Source: Adiantum capillus-veneris
Taxonomy: Eukaryota > Streptophyta > Polypodiopsida > Polypodiales > Pteridaceae
NCBI GenBank assembly: GCA_014529385.2
Contig: CM043971.1
Span: 92,437,340 to 92,501,339, forward strand
Length of the DNA: 64,000 nucleotides
Reading direction: 5' to 3'
The notes under the pieces were generated by a model. That model searched no databases, was not told the origin of the DNA, and saw nothing but the letters and a program-made list of their open reading frames with translations. The translations under genes and the position numbers were made by a program. This document shows positions 47,111-59,039 of the stretch, piece after piece; position 1 is the stretch's first letter; the number at the start of each line of letters is the position of its first letter.

Positions 47111-47554
47111 ACAATTAGCTCTACCTGTAATGATCTAAGTTGAGGAAGGTGCGATGATGCAATCTACCTACATAGACCCATGAGACATGGTGTGGCACTC
47201 ATGCATAGCTACATGCAGCAGAGCAAAGTGTGGCATTCATTAACTCATTCAACTGGTTAAGCTCACATTGTGAGATGTGATATAAATTGGACTCTGCTAA
47301 AATAGAGCTACATGAAGCATAGAGCTAGTGCAACATATGCAGCAACCTGGTTACCCTTGCAGCAGTGCATGTGCATGCAGTGTGTATAGAGTGAGACATA
47401 TCTTGTTCAAAGACCTGTATAGTAGGAGGGGGCCTTTGCCACCTCCTTCAAGCACTCCAATTGTCTCATCAGGAGTTAAGCACAATAGCAGCACGGGTAT
47501 CTTTGAGCAGAGTAACAAGCGTGGTATTCATGAGAGATGGCAATGCGGGTAGCT

Positions 47555-47555
<1 letters not shown>
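47111..47555. other. Unassigned sequence with a short direct repeat
   Basis: A pair of similar segments (gaggaaggttccatgattta near 47071 and gaggaaggtgcgatgatgca near 47133) overlaps the left edge. Nothing else is recognised. Confidence 0.4.

Positions 47556-47634
<79 letters not shown>
47556..47634 (+). repeat. (GA)n microsatellite
   Basis: About 79 bp of GA repeats, just beyond the 3' end of the minus-strand LINE, so it reads (CT)n in the LINE's sense direction. Confidence 0.97.
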
Positions 47635-47727
47635 TTCTATTATCATCCTTGGAGGTCAAATATGACCTATGGGACCAAATGAACATGTCACGTGGTGTGA
47701 GTGGAGGTCATAAGTGATTCTTGATGC

Positions 47728-50700
47728 TCAAAAATTAATGAAATGAGCATCACAATAGAGAGTCACATCGTGGTTGGAGAGGAAGGTATGTAGAGAGAGC
47801 TCATGGATGAATATATGGCAAAAAGAGGACCTAATGTGGTCAAAATTTGAGCACTCAAGTAGTGTGTGGTACTCACTCTCTCGCACTTGACGAGGGCATA
47901 AGGTGAAAAGTCGATGAGACTCCTCGCCAGTGCCCCCTACCTCCTGTCTCGTAGCGTAGAGAATGGGAGCTAAGACGAATGGAGGCAATGGTGTGGATCG
48001 CACTCAAGGGGATGGGCTCAAGGATGTAGGGATGGATCAGGTTACCTTGTTCGGAGAAGAAGAGATATTTGTAGTTTGGGGCAACGTGTGTGGTGTAGTG
48101 GCTGAAGCGAGAACCTCCGGATTTCTCCCAAGTTGTGATACATTGGCGTTGTAAGAAGGTCTCATTAACTTGGGAGTCGATCGATGCATCCTTGACTAAG
48201 TGACATGCATCCCATCTTCCAAACCATTTCTTGATATCAAGCATCCACCCCGAACTTAGTATTTTGCTCTTGCATGTCATTTGGACCTTTTTGACTTGCT
48301 TCATATGCGATTCTAGGAAGTCGATGCAAAGGGCTACGTTGTGTCTTAAGCATGTAATCCACAACCCTTTGCGTGTCCAAGACCTCAATGGGAAGCAATC
48401 CGGACTCAAGAAGTAAGAGCATGTAGGGACTTTGTATCTTGACTTGGAGAAAGTTGGTGAGAAAACGCTTTTGGACATTCTCAAACTCTTTCCAAGTAGA
48501 CTTCCCAATGCTTCCACCCCACACCTCCACTCCATAAAGAAGCACCGGTGTCACCAACGTGTCAAAGATGTACTTTTTGAGAGCCCAACACTTGATCTCT
48601 CTAGCATTGCACATGTTCTGAAATGCATAATAAACCCTCTTTCTGGCTTCCAAGCGACACATTGCACAATCCTTCCATGTATGACTGGATGGAACCTCAA
48701 GGCCAAGGTACTTGAAGTGATGTGACCACTTCAAGTTTCTCGTTGTTGTATACAATGCATGGATTTTTGTCATTGAGGATCTTTACAAGCATAACCTTGG
48801 TTTTGGATCCATTCACGATCAGCCGGCTATGTAGGCAAAAGTGTTCCAAGTCACTCATAAGCTTTTGTGCATCTTCTAAGGTATGTGCCAAGAGCACTAC
48901 ATCATCGGCATAAAGCAAAAGCATGATCACCGCATTTCCGATCTTAACCTCTTCTATGCCTTCTTGCTGCATAAAATCAAGATCCATGCATTCCAATTCA
49001 TCAATGAGTAGCCCAAAGAGGGTTGGGGAAAGTGGGCATCCTTGTTTGACACCAATGGTGCTTGCAAAAATTCTGAAATTCCATCTCCCATACGTAATCG
49101 ACATATCACTTTTTGGTAGATGCAAAAGACTGCATGCATAAATTATCTTGGCACTTGAAGGATTTGCATACGTCTCCAAAGATTTCCTCGTGGTACCATG
49201 TCAAAGCATTCTTGAAATAAACAAAGTAGCAATACAACTTTTTTCCTTTCAATCGAGACGCTTCCATAAGAACTCGAAGAGTGACAAGGTGATCAATAGT
49301 GCTATGATACTTTCGAAAACCTTCTTGGCCAAGCGTACGTTTGCCATTCTTTTCAGCCCATTCAATTATCTTCACCTCCATGATACATCTAAATAACTTT
49401 GCCATCAAAGAACCAACCATTATAGTGCGATAGTTGTTCACATTGTTTACATCTCCTCCTTTGTGCAAAGGTTTGATTCAATTGGCACTCCAATCATGAT
49501 GCATGCCATGCTGAGGTGCAAGGTTAAACATATCACATATCCAATATTGTGTTTTCTTGCTTGTCTATTTAATCATTTCAGCCTTGACACCTTGAAGGTC
49601 CCCTGCCTTGCGAGTAGCAAGTTTCTCAAGCGCGCGGCATACATCTTCAATGGTAAAGAAGGGAGACATAAATGGAAGGGAGCTACAACACTCCATCTTA
49701 TCAACATTGGGTTGCTCATAGAGGTTCTTGCAATGCATATACATATCCTCAAGAGTCAAGTCACCAAAGCTCTCAACGCGCTTGCCTTTTAGATTTTGCC
49801 AAAACTTGCCACATGCATGTGCTTTCTCTTGTGCTAAAAGAAGTTGTTTTTTGACTTCCCAGCTTCTCCTCTTCTTTTGAACAAGTGATTTGTATGTGTG
49901 TGAACATTCCAAGTAAAATTCCTTGTCTTTGCTTGTATCCAATCTTAGCAAGCGTTTTGGGCTTGACTACATTCCACGTCAAACCATTCCTCCTTTCTTA
50001 GACCTTTTGCAAGACATGTGTTTCACCAAAAAGAATTCCTTTGCACAAGAGCAAATTACTTCTTTGAAAACTTTCCACTTGCATTCTAATGTTGGGCTCT
50101 CTTGATGCTCTATCATGCTTAACATTTGGTCCACCATATCAGCATAAATAAGTGTTCGTTTGAAGTCTAGACGTAGGTACAAATGATTCACATCATGATT
50201 GGAGGCTACATGCTTGAGCTGTTTACCACACTTGAGGTCAATACATAATATACTATGATCCGATTCCGGATTCCATTCACCAAGTGTAAAGCTTTGTATG
50301 CATTCTAGAGTGGCTTCCGAGAACAACATATAGTCAATCACGCTATCACCATTGTGCTTTCTACATGTAAAGTCATTGGTGCCTTGCCATAGAGATACAC
50401 CATTTGCAATGAGTATTCCGGTACTATTGCACATATATAGAAGTGACTTTCCATAGTGATCCAATTATTTTGCATCATTAGAACTTCAATTATACATGTA
50501 TGAGTCATCCATTCTTCTTGAGACATGCATCATGTCGACTTGTTGTGTGTCATGTTATAACGTATTTGTGCGAGCATTCATGTCTCCAAAAACAATGACT
50601 TCACCTTGATCCTTGTAATGAGAAATGTCTTCCTCTAGTTCAACAAAGGGCTGATCTCTATCCATATCCAAGAGAGCATAAAAGTTGGAGTCATAGTGAG

Positions 50701-51030
50701 GAATGTAGCAACCAGCCACAAACATGACTTGACCATTTGGTGGGCTGATTTTCAGCCATAAGTAGCATTATACTTATCTTCTTTGACAATGGAAACATCT
50801 TTCAAACTCTTTTTGGTCATACATGCTATGCCTCTTTGGCCTCTTTGCTGCTTTGCATTTTTGGCCCACATCAAAGAATGCACATCGTATTTATCAAATC
50901 CAAGAATTCATTGTGGATCATGCTCCCATGTTTTGACAAGAAGTATCACATCAGAGTCATTGGTAAGCTCATCAATGCCAATTCCCATATTCCATGGTTA
51001 CCCGTTACAATTCCAAAAGCTTATTCACAA
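47728..51030 (-). pseudogene. LINE (non-LTR retrotransposon) ORF2: endonuclease and reverse transcriptase
   Basis: The minus strand starts at about 51025 with SWNCNG and MGIGIDELTNDSDVILLVKT, the N-terminus of an apurinic-type endonuclease. Further endonuclease motifs are FGDMNARTN and WNPESDHSILCIDLKC (about 50250). RT shows NNYRTIMVGSLMAKLF, GVKQGCPLSPTLFGLLIDEL and the catalytic LLLYADDVVLLAHTLEDAQK (about 48880-48930), then FKYLGLEVPSSHTWKDC and LYGVEVWGGSIGKSTWKEFE. The C-terminus has a zinc-binding-like FTLCPRQVRESEYHTLLEC (about 47850). The reading frame breaks at least six times. No ORF1 is recognised upstream. Its RT is of the L1-like RVT_1/zf-RVT kind, but I cannot assign the clade. 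Confidence 0.9.
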
Positions 51031-51097
51031 GCATGAGTTGGTCTCATAGATCATGTGTCCCTATTTGTTGGGTGGACTTGCATCCTCCTCAAGTGGC

Positions 51098-51099
<2 letters not shown>

Positions 51100-51169
<70 letters not shown>
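51100..51169 (+). repeat. (GA)n microsatellite
   Basis: About 70 bp of pure GA immediately outside the 5' end of the LINE. Confidence 0.97.
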
Positions 51170-51171
<2 letters not shown>

Positions 51172-53300
51172 ACTAGTAGCACTCCCAGTCATGCCCTAAA
51201 GAGTGTGAGTTTGTGTATGTGTATGAGCCTATGGATGGAAAATACAAAAGATTCAACCTATCCTGAGAGGAAGAACATCAAAAGTAGTGCAGGTAATGGC
51301 AAGCATGATAGCAAAAGTGAATGTGATAGGCGACATGTTGACAAATATCATAGAAGTAATGAGGATGAAAAACCACATACCATTGGCAGGGTGGTAGAAT
51401 AATGAAAGGAAGGTTTTGGAGCCAACCCATCCAAGGTTGTGCTTCAATGCATATGACCAATACCAAAGGTACTCTTATATTCCGTATTTCAATTTTTCCT
51501 ATGTGATCTCAAAAGTACTCAGAATACAAATTTCATCATACATGTATTTCTCTTTGACGTTTTCTATAGAGGAATATTAATCTTGCTTCTCATTCTTCTG
51601 TGCAAGGACATGCTCAAATCTGCTACACTTTGTCAAAATAAAGGTATGTTGGCTTCATGCTCTTTGTTGACCTTTTCTTCCAAACCATCCTCACACTATT
51701 GCTTTTCAACCATAATATTTACACCATTAGGCTACCTGCCAAAGCTCAACAAAAAGAGCAAGTCATATAAATTTTGTCCAAGCAAAGAGTGTCGATACAT
51801 AGCTAGCACAAGAGCTACAAGATGTGTGGCAGCCTTCAACAAGCAACTACTTGCCACACATATGTACATGGACATAGAAAAATACACACCGGAACATCAA
51901 AGAATCTAAGAACATACTGAATGTACAAGAAACACACTCACTTTAGTTGTCCTATGTAATACACACTCGATTCTGTTGAATCATGCAATTGACCTCTGTG
52001 GGATCCCCTTACCAGCTGCCTCAATTTTAATGAATGATGCCACCTATGTTTGTGGGATAACCTTACCTTGCCTCCACCACCTCTGGTACATTGTGTTTTT
52101 TGGATGTACATGACAATGCACAAGTAGTTGACATTGCTTTAAACCTCAATCCATAGCTGGCTAGAAGGAGATGATGAGTGTGGTGGAGGTGCTGCCAAAG
52201 AGATCAAAACCACTATACTCGTCTGTCTCATTTGGATAGGTCCGACACCCAACATCTCTTTGGCAATAGTAGCTATGTTTTCAACAAAAGACAATTTCTA
52301 ATGATCGAGGTATGCAAACTTTGCAATTTATAAGATGGGTCATGGCAGCAACGTGCTTCACTAGGTTCTAGTGGGGATTTTGAACTAAGAACTCATCACT
52401 ACAATAAACCATACATCATCTATGACGTACAATATAAAGTTACCTCTGCTTCTCTTGAAGCTTAATCAATAACTTGTATCTTTTACATTTGTCTTGACTC
52501 CTATTTTTTCTCTGACAGAGAGGACATATATTCACAACAATGGACGTTTTGACTGCATAAGCATGAGTCCAGCTCAACAACATCGCAAGGTCCGTTATCT
52601 GTATCCAACTCCCTACACCTATACATTTGCTTGGCACAACACATAAATGCTACGGGGAGGCATGACTTCCATTTCTTATAATTTTTGGAGAGATCACAAT
52701 GCCAACTCTCCATCATACTTGTGTAGGGAACTTTTGCATGACATGCACTGTATATTTAGCATTTTCACTTTGTGCCTAACTGCGAAACAAAATGTTTAGC
52801 TATTCACATTGCTTTTATGTAGCTTGATTCAAGCATTTTCCTTCGGCTTGCACAATTGGAAGACATCTGTATACGATTACCAGGTTGATAGTGCATTTTG
52901 ATTTTTAGTCTATTGATGCTTCTTGTATTTTTTGAGTTTGTCAATGCTTCCTTAAGTTTAGTTATCCACATGTTTTCCTCAATAGTGCATGCTCAATCTC
53001 AATCATTGAGCCTATATATCAAATAGACACGCACTTATTTTCTCATAGTTTGGTAATTCAAGCTATGTATTACAGTAGTCAATGCCTTCTGCACATGTTT
53101 ACTTTATTCCTAGGTGGTTGATGTGAATCTATGTACGTCCTTGTTTAGCAATGCATCTTATATATTGTAAGCCAACGTTCATAACCGTTCTATAGCATGA
53201 GGACTACCCTTCATCCCAGTGTTTCTCCTCAAATATGTTTTGCACTAGGTTGTGTGATTGACAACCAAGACTCCTTGCTCCCTTCAACTGAGACAACAGA
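51170..53300. other. Mostly unassigned; possible short charged and Cys-rich peptide stretches
   Basis: Two weak candidates stand out. On the plus strand 51220-51402 encodes a charged peptide (KHDSKSECDRRHVDKYHRSN) ending near a potential donor at 51467. On the minus strand 52716-52440 encodes a Cys-rich stretch (SWHCDLSKNYKKWKSCLP, VAFMCCAKQMYRCREL) that shifts frame to ICPLCQRKNRSQDKCKRYKL and ends at a possible donor, GTAACT. Neither belongs to a family I recognise. No complete gene is supported. Confidence 0.3.
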
Positions 53301-53301
53301 T

Positions 53302-53312
53302 ACCTCTCTCTC

Positions 53313-53347
<35 letters not shown>
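53302..53347 (+). repeat. (CT)n microsatellite
   Basis: About 45 bp of CT repeats with one interruption. Confidence 0.95.
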
Positions 53348-53351
<4 letters not shown>

Positions 53352-53480
53352 CTATGGTATATAAGAGAAAATTGACTATGCTTGATTTGGAGAATAAATA
53401 CACATGCATTTCATTTTTGAAAGATTGTCAATGTCGTGAAATTGGACCATTTTACCGACAACATACTCTGTGATTTTGTC

Positions 53481-53830
53481 CTAACCAGCATACTATGTAA
53501 GATCCCTAGGCATGTGAACTAGCATACCATTAATGCTAAACCCTGAATATTGTGCTAACCAGCATACTCCGTAAGATCACTAGGCATGCTAACTAGCATA
53601 TTCATAAATCTAAACCATGAATATTGTGCTAACCAACATACTTTGTAAGATCACTAGGTATGCTAACTATCATACCATTAATGCTAAACCCTGAATATTG
53701 TGCTAACCAGCATACTTTGTTAGATCCCTAGGCATGTTAACTAGCATACCATTAATGTTAAACCTTGCATAATGTGCTAACCAACATACTCTATAAGATC
53801 CCTAGGTAAGATCACTAGGTATGCTAAGAA
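53481..53830. repeat. Minisatellite with an exact 74-bp period
   Basis: Units start with ctaacca(g/a)catact at 53481, 53555, 53629, 53703 and 53777, each exactly 74 bp apart, and the fifth is incomplete. Every unit contains taagatc(c/a)ctaggcatgc and a near-palindrome, TATGCTAACTAGCATA. Identity between units is high. A short related stretch (gtatgctagttag, ctagcatactc) occurs at about 58105-58152. Confidence 0.92.
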
Positions 53831-53889
53831 GTGCTCTCGCTCCATCTCTATCTCCTTCTCCTTTGTGTACTCACGGGTGTGTGTGTATG

Positions 53890-53892
<3 letters not shown>

Positions 53893-53973
<81 letters not shown>
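53893..53973 (+). repeat. (GA)n microsatellite
   Basis: About 81 bp of pure GA repeats. The long open frames crossing it are Arg/Glu artefacts. Confidence 0.97.
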
Positions 53974-53974
<1 letters not shown>

Positions 53975-54447
53975 ATTGCGGCAGCATCGGCGGCGACAAC
54001 GAGGTGGTTGAGCACGGCATCATCAACGACTCCTTCTTCTTTGCGCACAGGATCCTTCACAATGTAAGCATTGATTTGATGAGTGACACACCATTTCCCC
54101 TTTGAGCTTGCTAGGTCTATCTAGTTGTGTGCTTCCAGCCATTTGTGGCTCACACATGGTGTTTTGGCAAGCTCCCAGCCTTCGACATGTGTGACATCAT
54201 TTGGTTTGATCATGCAATATGGTACATTTTTTAATACTTGTAATTATAATTCTGCGACAAAGCTATAGACTTTCACTTATCATTAATAGGCTCGTGACTA
54301 GGAAGGCAAGATCGTAACTTGGATTTAGCACAGATTGCGTTCATTCACTTTTGCAACATGGTGCTTGAAGTTCTCAAAGAGCTTAAAGAAGATGAACCTG
54401 GAACCTTTCTGACATCCTATGGAAATTACAAAGGAGCGACTTAGTCT
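53975..54447 (+). CDS. Possible two-exon gene remnant, unrecognised
   Basis: Right after the GA tract the sequence turns GC-rich and reads GGDNEVVEHGIINDSFFFAH and RILHN up to a good donor (aat|gtaagc, 54061-54066). At 54347 a possible acceptor (agcacag|att) is followed by AFIHFCNMVLEVLKELKEDE and PGTFLTSYGNYKGAT ending at TAG (54442-54444). Exon phases were not proven compatible, and no start codon was identified because the frame runs into the GA tract. The peptide is well behaved but I do not recognise it. Confidence 0.3.
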
Positions 54448-54449
54448 GC

Positions 54450-56520
54450 TTAAGCCTATCTCTAAAAAGACCTATTGTTTAAACTAACACTCCAAATTCT
54501 CTTACTTCTATTTTGACTCCCTCTATTACTTCTAGTTCTAAATTTGGTAGAGGTAAAACTAAAAGCTATACCAGTAGAGAGAGAGCCAAAAGTCGTCTTG
54601 TAAAACATCTTCTTGATATGTGATTGTAATATTTTTAGGCTATTGCCAATCTGGTGGGCAACAAGATCTTGAATAAAAAGAAGGAGACTCAGAACTAGAT
54701 TTTTGTGCATTGTCTTTTCGTTAGCAAAATTCTAGGATTGTAACCATCTAAATCTAATTTTATGGAATTTTTTCATCAATACTTTGGTAATACTTCACTA
54801 CTTAATTTTGTTATATTTGGATGGAAATACACATATCCGCTAAAAAATTGGTTCTACAACACTGATTTTTTAAGATTACACATCACTCCTACATTGTAAT
54901 TGCACTAATCATACAAAGTTTACTTCACAATTTGATAAATTTGGCTCAAACATTTGTTCTTCAAAATTAGACATTTGTGAGGATCATGAGATTTGTGCAT
55001 TATTGAACAGAGGATTAAATCATATTCCCCTCCCGCCACTTAACCCTCACCTAGCTTTTGTGGCTGACTTGGTTAATAAACACCAACTAGAGTTAGAGGT
55101 AATCCACACCCTTTCTCATCTATTTTTCCACAACAAAAAGTAGTAAACTTGAACCCACAGTGGCTTAGTATGGTTACTACTTGGTTTACTCTTGATATAC
55201 TCACAAAAATCAGAGATCTAGCATCTAAATTTTTTATTGTGGGACTGGACAAGGCTAAAAATACATCTACAATTATTTGTAAATAGCTGGTGCACTTGGC
55301 TGCACTAGAAGATTGAATGGAGATGAATTCTCTATCTCTGATTTAAACCCTCTTGAGACTGGGAATTTACTTACAACTCAACTTCAAGAGATGGGTTACA
55401 ATCCTACTAACAAAACTACCTATACTTTTTCCCACTTATAAAGCACATAAACATAAATTTAGATGGATCTCACATGCCTCAAATGGAATTTATAGAGAAA
55501 TTACAGACTATATGGCTAAATATCGTAATTTAGTCCTAGTAGAACTAGAGGACCATTGTGCAACTAAACAAAAATCTACTCGTGAGTTCCTCGAGATTAA
55601 TTACAATACATTTTGGATAATTAAAAATAGTATTGAGCTAATTTTGAACCTCCAAAAACATATTACACAAGTCCATATGGTAGACATTACAAAATGTTAC
55701 AAAAACATTCCCATTTTTGGACCTAATGGGTTACTCTCTGTCTTAGAAGAACTAATTGATCTTGCCTTTAAAAATAGGGCAAAAAAACATAACTGTGCTA
55801 TTTCCCTCCACAAGGAACCTACATGGGTTAAAAAAATACACACACATGCCCCCCCTTCACTTTGGCCAAATGGGTTTAATAATCCACGTCCATTGGCTTC
55901 TCAACAATAGCTTTATCCAACTGGAAACTAATTGTTTTAAACAACAAACAGGGATTCCTATGGGGTTCACATGTACTATGTAAACTTTACTTGGCTTACT
56001 TTGAATACAAATGGTATATTAGACAATTACACAACCTTGGAACACAACAAAAATTCACACAATTTAAGCATATTGTAAGATATATGGATGACATTCTCAA
56101 CTTAAACAATAATGTTTTCAAAGAACAACTTATGGAAATCTATCCCTTGGATGTACTTAAAATAGAAGACATTGCTGACACATTTTCTTTTACTAAATGG
56201 AGAACCTTTCACTACTAGTACAACTTATTTAACACTAAAAATTAATCTACTTGAACCATATACATGAGAATTTTCAACAAGATATAGTTGGAAACGAGAT
56301 AAATTGAAATTTACTACTATTAAATTTGTCAAAGAAAAAAGTAATCGCCCGTACAAAAATACGATTAATAATTGTTTAGGAATTCTCTACCTTATAATGT
56401 ACTCTAGTGACTCCTTTATCGCATGTGAGGAAATCTCTAAATTGATTAACAAGTTTGTACACAATGGGTTTCTAAAACCTAAAATAATGAATACCATTAT
56501 TCAATAGATGAATAAAAGTG
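54450..56520 (+). pseudogene. Decayed retroelement with Penelope-like reverse transcriptase
   Basis: Piecing plus-strand frames together gives ALLNRGLNHIPLPPLNPHLA (about 55000), AHKHKFRWISHASNGIYREI (55450-55500), FWIIKNSIELILNLQKHI, VHMVDITKCYKNIPIFGPNG (55680-55730), TGIPMGFTCTM (55950-55980), YFEYKWYIRQLHNLGTQQ (55995-56048) and VRYMDDILNLNNNVF (56075-56120), followed by IYPLDVLKIEDIADTFSF. The series of IPMG then RYxDDI then a downstream hydrophobic segment is the order of RT motifs in Penelope-like elements and their relatives. No GIY-YIG endonuclease was found. The invariant Asp of motif A is in VDITKCYKNIP. Many frameshifts and stops are present. Other non-LTR classes are possible but the YxDD box context differs from the LINE above. 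Confidence 0.6.
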
Positions 56521-59039
56521 ATTCAATAGATTAATAAAAGTGATTCGCATGGGAACAAAGCCAACACAAATACCATCATCTCCTTGATGAGGCAGTGCCC
56601 CACTCTATGGGTCTACTGTCTCATAGAGTGAGTGTGTCTGGGTTTAAGCGGGAACGCACACACACACACACGCACACACACACAATGCTTTTAATTTTTT
56701 TCCTCCCATTTCCAAGAACGGTGTGGAAGAAAAAAAAGACTCACTTGCTTTTTCACATTTAAAACCCTACTCCACCGATATTTTTTGGAACTCTTTTTTA
56801 TCTAAAGCAGCTATAATATAATTCTCACACCAATCACTCTTCTCCAGACTCAGAGATGGGAGCCAAAATCCCTGTGGACATAAATACTACTCAACTTTTT
56901 AGTTTGTGCCTATCTTTTCTTAGTGGGAACAATACACTGATGCCCCATATGGAAATTTAACCTGTCATTGGGAAATTTTTTAAACAAAAGTTCCTTTATT
57001 TATTTATCCTTAAATTAGCGCCACCAGACCATTTTGGCAACTCTATAAACATGAAAAGCTATATAACTCTACCAGAAATGGAATTGAAACAGATTCTCTT
57101 TTCACCTGCCTTATACACACACACACACACACACATCATGGTTGAAACATAATTTTGTCGCCTCTTATTGCCAAGCCGACTTTACTTTGTGTGACAATTT
57201 TACTTTTACACCTAATGTGATTTATTTTTTTCTTCACTATGGGAGCAACACCTTGCTTCAGTTTTTTAGAAGCAATTCGATTATATCATATCATTTGTTT
57301 TAGTAAAAAATGATCTACTGCAAGGCTAGTTCCCTCAGTTTGCAAAACAGCGGTAAGGACAAACGTCCTCTACAAGGGGATTCCCTTAGACCAACTCGCC
57401 ATGTGGTGCACACACACACACACACACACACACATGCCCCAACTGGGATTCTGACATGAGCTAGAGAAACAAACCCCATTGCCTTCGGAATTTGGCTCTC
57501 TCTGTTTTGTGACTTTCTCTCTCCCTCTCTCCCTCTCTCTCTCTTTATCTCTCTATAACACACACACACACCCAACAACTACTTAAGAACACCATGCATT
57601 CCCAACCTCTACAGATTCAGTCTTTTTAGCGTATCATTTAGAAGTTTGATGCCACAAGCCTTACTCACAGTAAGTCACTTAGCCTCTTTTAGAAAAGCTT
57701 GTTTTCAGAAAGCTTACAAGATAATTTATTCATTATTTAACATTAAGGACACACTACATTAGTTGTGGTCACACACTATAGAAAGATGTTTTTAGTTATT
57801 CTTTGGATGAGCACAAAGTCATTAGATCATGCCAAAAAGCTTGCTAGCTAGCCTCATGTATATATGTGTACATAGTGCTTTGAGTCTTGGGAGTGAGCAT
57901 GTAAACTTTATGTACAAAGGTTTGGTTTTTTTAGGCTTTTGTACTAGTGTTTTGGGTTTTGAGAGTCCCCAAAACATGGTTTTCAATGAGTAGTTTTACC
58001 AGTGCTTTATAGCTTGTGAATTGGACTTGTACATCATGGTAGTCAGCATACATTCGAATTATGTTATGTGTGCTAGTTAACAGAGTCTATATGCTACTTA
58101 GGAGAGTCCGTATGCTAGTTAGAATAGGGGTATGGTGGCTAGCATACTCTGGGGATTTAACATTTGCGAGTTTTTCATTTCAAGTTTTTTTGACAATTTT
58201 AGCAATCTTTAGAGTTTTTTAAACCAAATATGTGTCATAGCATAAAGTATCTATTTAATGTAATTTTCAATCGTCATAAGACTCCATATATGTGTGGTTG
58301 ACGGAGAGAGAAAGTATAAATTCTAGAGAGATAGTATTTATGCGAGTTACCATTGGAAGAAGAGATCATAAATCCTTGAGAGAGAGAGAGTGACTTCTCT
58401 TCTAGAGAGAGAAAGTAAAATCATAGAGTTGTATATCAATACGTAGAGAAAGAGAGAGAGAGAGACCGAGAGGGCATAACGACGGAAAAAATGTAAACAA
58501 ATAAAATCACCATTTCACAACACATTAGAGTCAAATATGCTCGCAACGCATGTGATCAGAGTCAAATAATCCACAGCATATAAACATGCGATAAAGTAAA
58601 AAATCATGCAGAATAGAGACAACACTAATTTCAGAGTTAAATATAATCCACAACATATATAAATGTGATGAAGTAAAAAATAATGCCAGATAGAGACAAT
58701 ACTATTTTTCCCAAGCAATTGCTTTTTGAAACAACATAAGTTTGAGGATGTAAGTACATTCGCAAAACTACCACAGGATAAGATCAAAATTAGAGTACAA
58801 AAAAGGATAGTCGCCATAAATGTAATGGTCACTCTAAAAGGCAAGTAATTTGCTCCCAAATAGCTTGCAAGATGCTTCATATCTTTTGCTTGAAATTTGA
58901 AATCCTTTGCTGCATAAACAATGTTTTTTCAAGATAAATAATCACAAGTATAATAAACCAAAATAAATACAGAAAAACACTTTCATATCATAGATCAATA
59001 TTCTAGTTGAGTGAAAGAAGCATACCAAACCAGTTGTAA
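56521..59039. other. Intergenic, AT-rich, with short CA and CT repeats
   Basis: No gene is recognised. (CA)n runs lie at about 56656-56684, 57115-57135 and 57410-57434, and CT/CA mixtures at 57510-57570. AGAGAG patches occur at 58376-58465. Small ORFs, such as 58515-58880 minus, look random. Confidence 0.5.

Noticed and set aside
58515-58880. 121-codon minus-strand ORF, hydrophobic
   Set aside because: AT-rich sequence giving Leu/Phe/Ile/Cys-rich translation, without start context, homology or neighbours to support it.
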